Source of the DNA: UBA5078 sp964538025
GTDB lineage: Bacteria; Pseudomonadota; Gammaproteobacteria; Pseudomonadales; Pseudohongiellaceae
NCBI GenBank assembly: GCA_964538025.1
Contig: CAZICZ010000001.1
Coordinates: forward strand, 310,001-374,000
Direction of reading: 5' to 3'
DNA: 64,000 nucleotides
Position numbers and translations under genes: made by a program. The notes under the pieces were generated by a model, which saw only the letters and a list, made by a program, of their open reading frames with translations, did no database searches and was not told the DNA's origin. Shown here piece by piece: positions 63,065 to 64,000 of this stretch. Every line of letters starts with the position of its first letter. The stretch's first letter is position 1.

Positions 63065-64000
63065 ATGTCCAGTTCTCATTCTGCCGTCGTCCGGCGCGCT
63101 CTTATCAGCGTGTCTGACAAGTCCGGTATTGTGGCTTTTGCAAAATCACTTCATGCAGCCGGCATCGAAATTCTTTCCACAGGCGGGACCTTCAAGCTCC
63201 TGCAAGCTGAGAAAATTCCCGCCATCGAAATTGCCGATTACACGGGATTTCCTGAGATGATGGATGGCCGCGTAAAAACCCTGCACCCTAAAGTGCATGG
63301 TGGCATTCTTGCGCGTCGCCAGCTGGATCAGGCAGTAATGGAAGCGCACGGCATTCCGGGAATCGATTTGGTTGTCGTGAATCTGTATCCCTTTGAGGCG
63401 ACCGTTGCCAATCCCGACTGCGACCTGCCTACCGCTATCGAAAACATCGATATCGGCGGACCCACCATGCTCCGGGCAGCGGCGAAGAATCATGCGTGGG
63501 TAGGCGTGATCGTCAATCCACAGGACTATAGTCGAGTCCTGGAAGAACTCGCGGCCAACAATGGCGCACTGACAGACGCCACACGCTTTGATCTGGCGGT
63601 GCGGACCTTCGAACACACGGCGGCTTATGATGCTGCCATTGCCAACTACCTGGGACGTCGTGTTCCCTCAACGCCGGAAGAATCCATCCCCGCAGATTTT
63701 CCGCGCACCTATTCCATGCAATTCATCAAAAGCCAGGACATGCGCTATGGAGAGAACCCTCATCAGCGCGCTGCTTTTTACACCGAGAAAAACCCGCAGG
63801 AAGCGAGTATCAGCACAGCCGTGCAACATCAGGGGAAGGCGCTTTCGTATAACAATATCGCGGACACCGATGCAGCACTCGAGTGCGTTAAATCCTTCGA
63901 TGAGCCGGCCTGTGTCATCGTCAAACACGCGAACCCCTGCGGCGTTGCCATCGGCACATCGATTCTGCACGCCTATGACCTCGCGTTTAAAACCGATCCC
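63065..64000 (+). CDS. purH: bifunctional AICAR formyltransferase/IMP cyclohydrolase (3' end beyond window)
   Basis: This is 312 codons from the ATG at 63065 to the window end, with no stop. The N-terminal IMP-cyclohydrolase (MGS-like) domain has ALISVSDKSGI, ILSTGGTFKLL, MMDGRVKTLHPKVHGGILARR, VVVNLYPFEATVA and ENIDIGGPTMLRAAAKNH. The AICAR transformylase domain begins about residue 200 with RYGENPHQRAAFY and CVIVKHANPCGVA, including the catalytic KH. The two steps finish IMP synthesis. fis-purH is a common order in gammaproteobacteria. The gene is cut, not frameshifted. Confidence 0.95.
   Translation, partial: MSSSHSAVVRRALISVSDKSGIVAFAKSLHAAGIEILSTGGTFKLLQAEKIPAIEIADYTGFPEMMDGRVKTLHPKVHGGILARRQLDQAVMEAHGIPGIDLVVVNLYPFEATVANPDCDLPTAIENIDIGGPTMLRAAAKNHAWVGVIVNPQDYSRVLEELAANNGALTDATRFDLAVRTFEHTAAYDAAIANYLGRRVPSTPEESIPADFPRTYSMQFIKSQDMRYGENPHQRAAFYTEKNPQEASISTAVQHQGKALSYNNIADTDAALECVKSFDEPACVIVKHANPCGVAIGTSILHAYDLAFKTDP

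Noticed and set aside
63065..64000. Broken or pseudogenised purH
   Set aside because: The frame is open and intact to the window end; it is only cut by the boundary.

Overview
The window looks like chromosomal core sequence of a gammaproteobacterium, probably an aerobic marine or environmental heterotroph. The evidence is gene content and order: dsbD locus-aroQ-accB-accC-prmA-DUF3426 gene-dusB-fis-purH, fabA-fabB, cbpA-cbpM, tesA divergent from ybbA-ybbP, and mpl, ubiX, pdxH, pdxJ, cobB and bcp of gammaproteobacterial type. I did not identify a genus. Base composition is fairly GC-rich and even. I saw no insertion sequence, prophage, integron or CRISPR array.

Layout. 1-2 kb: the 3' end of an unknown gene with a terminator, then an ECF sigma factor, a probable anti-sigma protein and a CnrX/CpxP-like periplasmic sensor. 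2-9 kb: small lipoprotein, DUF1653 protein, TrhO tRNA hydroxylase, RecQ, DUF3014 protein, GDT1-type Mn exporter, TPR-like secreted protein and a secreted lectin-like protein. 9-12 kb: CbpA-CbpM co-chaperone pair, CYTH phosphatase and an LpxH-like phosphoesterase. 12-15 kb: two divergently transcribed exported beta-propeller proteins and a YiiX-type peptidase. 15-19 kb: aldehyde dehydrogenase, SlyD, and a coupled SDR/nitronate monooxygenase-like pair. 19-25 kb: TonB-dependent receptor, CoA Nudix hydrolase, diguanylate cyclase, peroxiredoxin, DUF218 protein and secreted trypsin-like protease. 25-31 kb: Lon-N protein, Mpl, UbiX, PPi-type phosphofructokinase and PdxH. 31-38 kb: MORN protein, YbbA-YbbP ABC system with divergent TesA, PdxJ, hydrolase and Bcp. 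39-46 kb: CobB and a run of exported hydrolases (amidase, M20 peptidase, B3-type metallo-beta-lactamase fold protein) with two paralogous exported proteins of unknown function. 46-54 kb: tRNA-Thr, Pgi, a RimB-RimK fusion, a GNAT, and the nucleotide-sugar genes manB-galU-manC. 54-64 kb: fatty-acid and housekeeping genes from fabA to a purH cut by the window end.

Working together: Pgi and PPi-PFK supply upper glycolysis. Pgi, ManC, ManB and GalU feed GDP-mannose and UDP-glucose for surface polysaccharide. FabA/FabB and AccB/AccC supply fatty acids. TrhO, DusB, PrmA and RimBK modify tRNA or ribosomal protein. The least explained parts are the MBL plus paralog-pair operon (43437-46190), a DsbD reduced to its alpha domain at the canonical dsbD locus (55995-56501), and the divergent beta-propeller pair (11898-14298). 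No wholly novel system is demonstrated; these are candidates.
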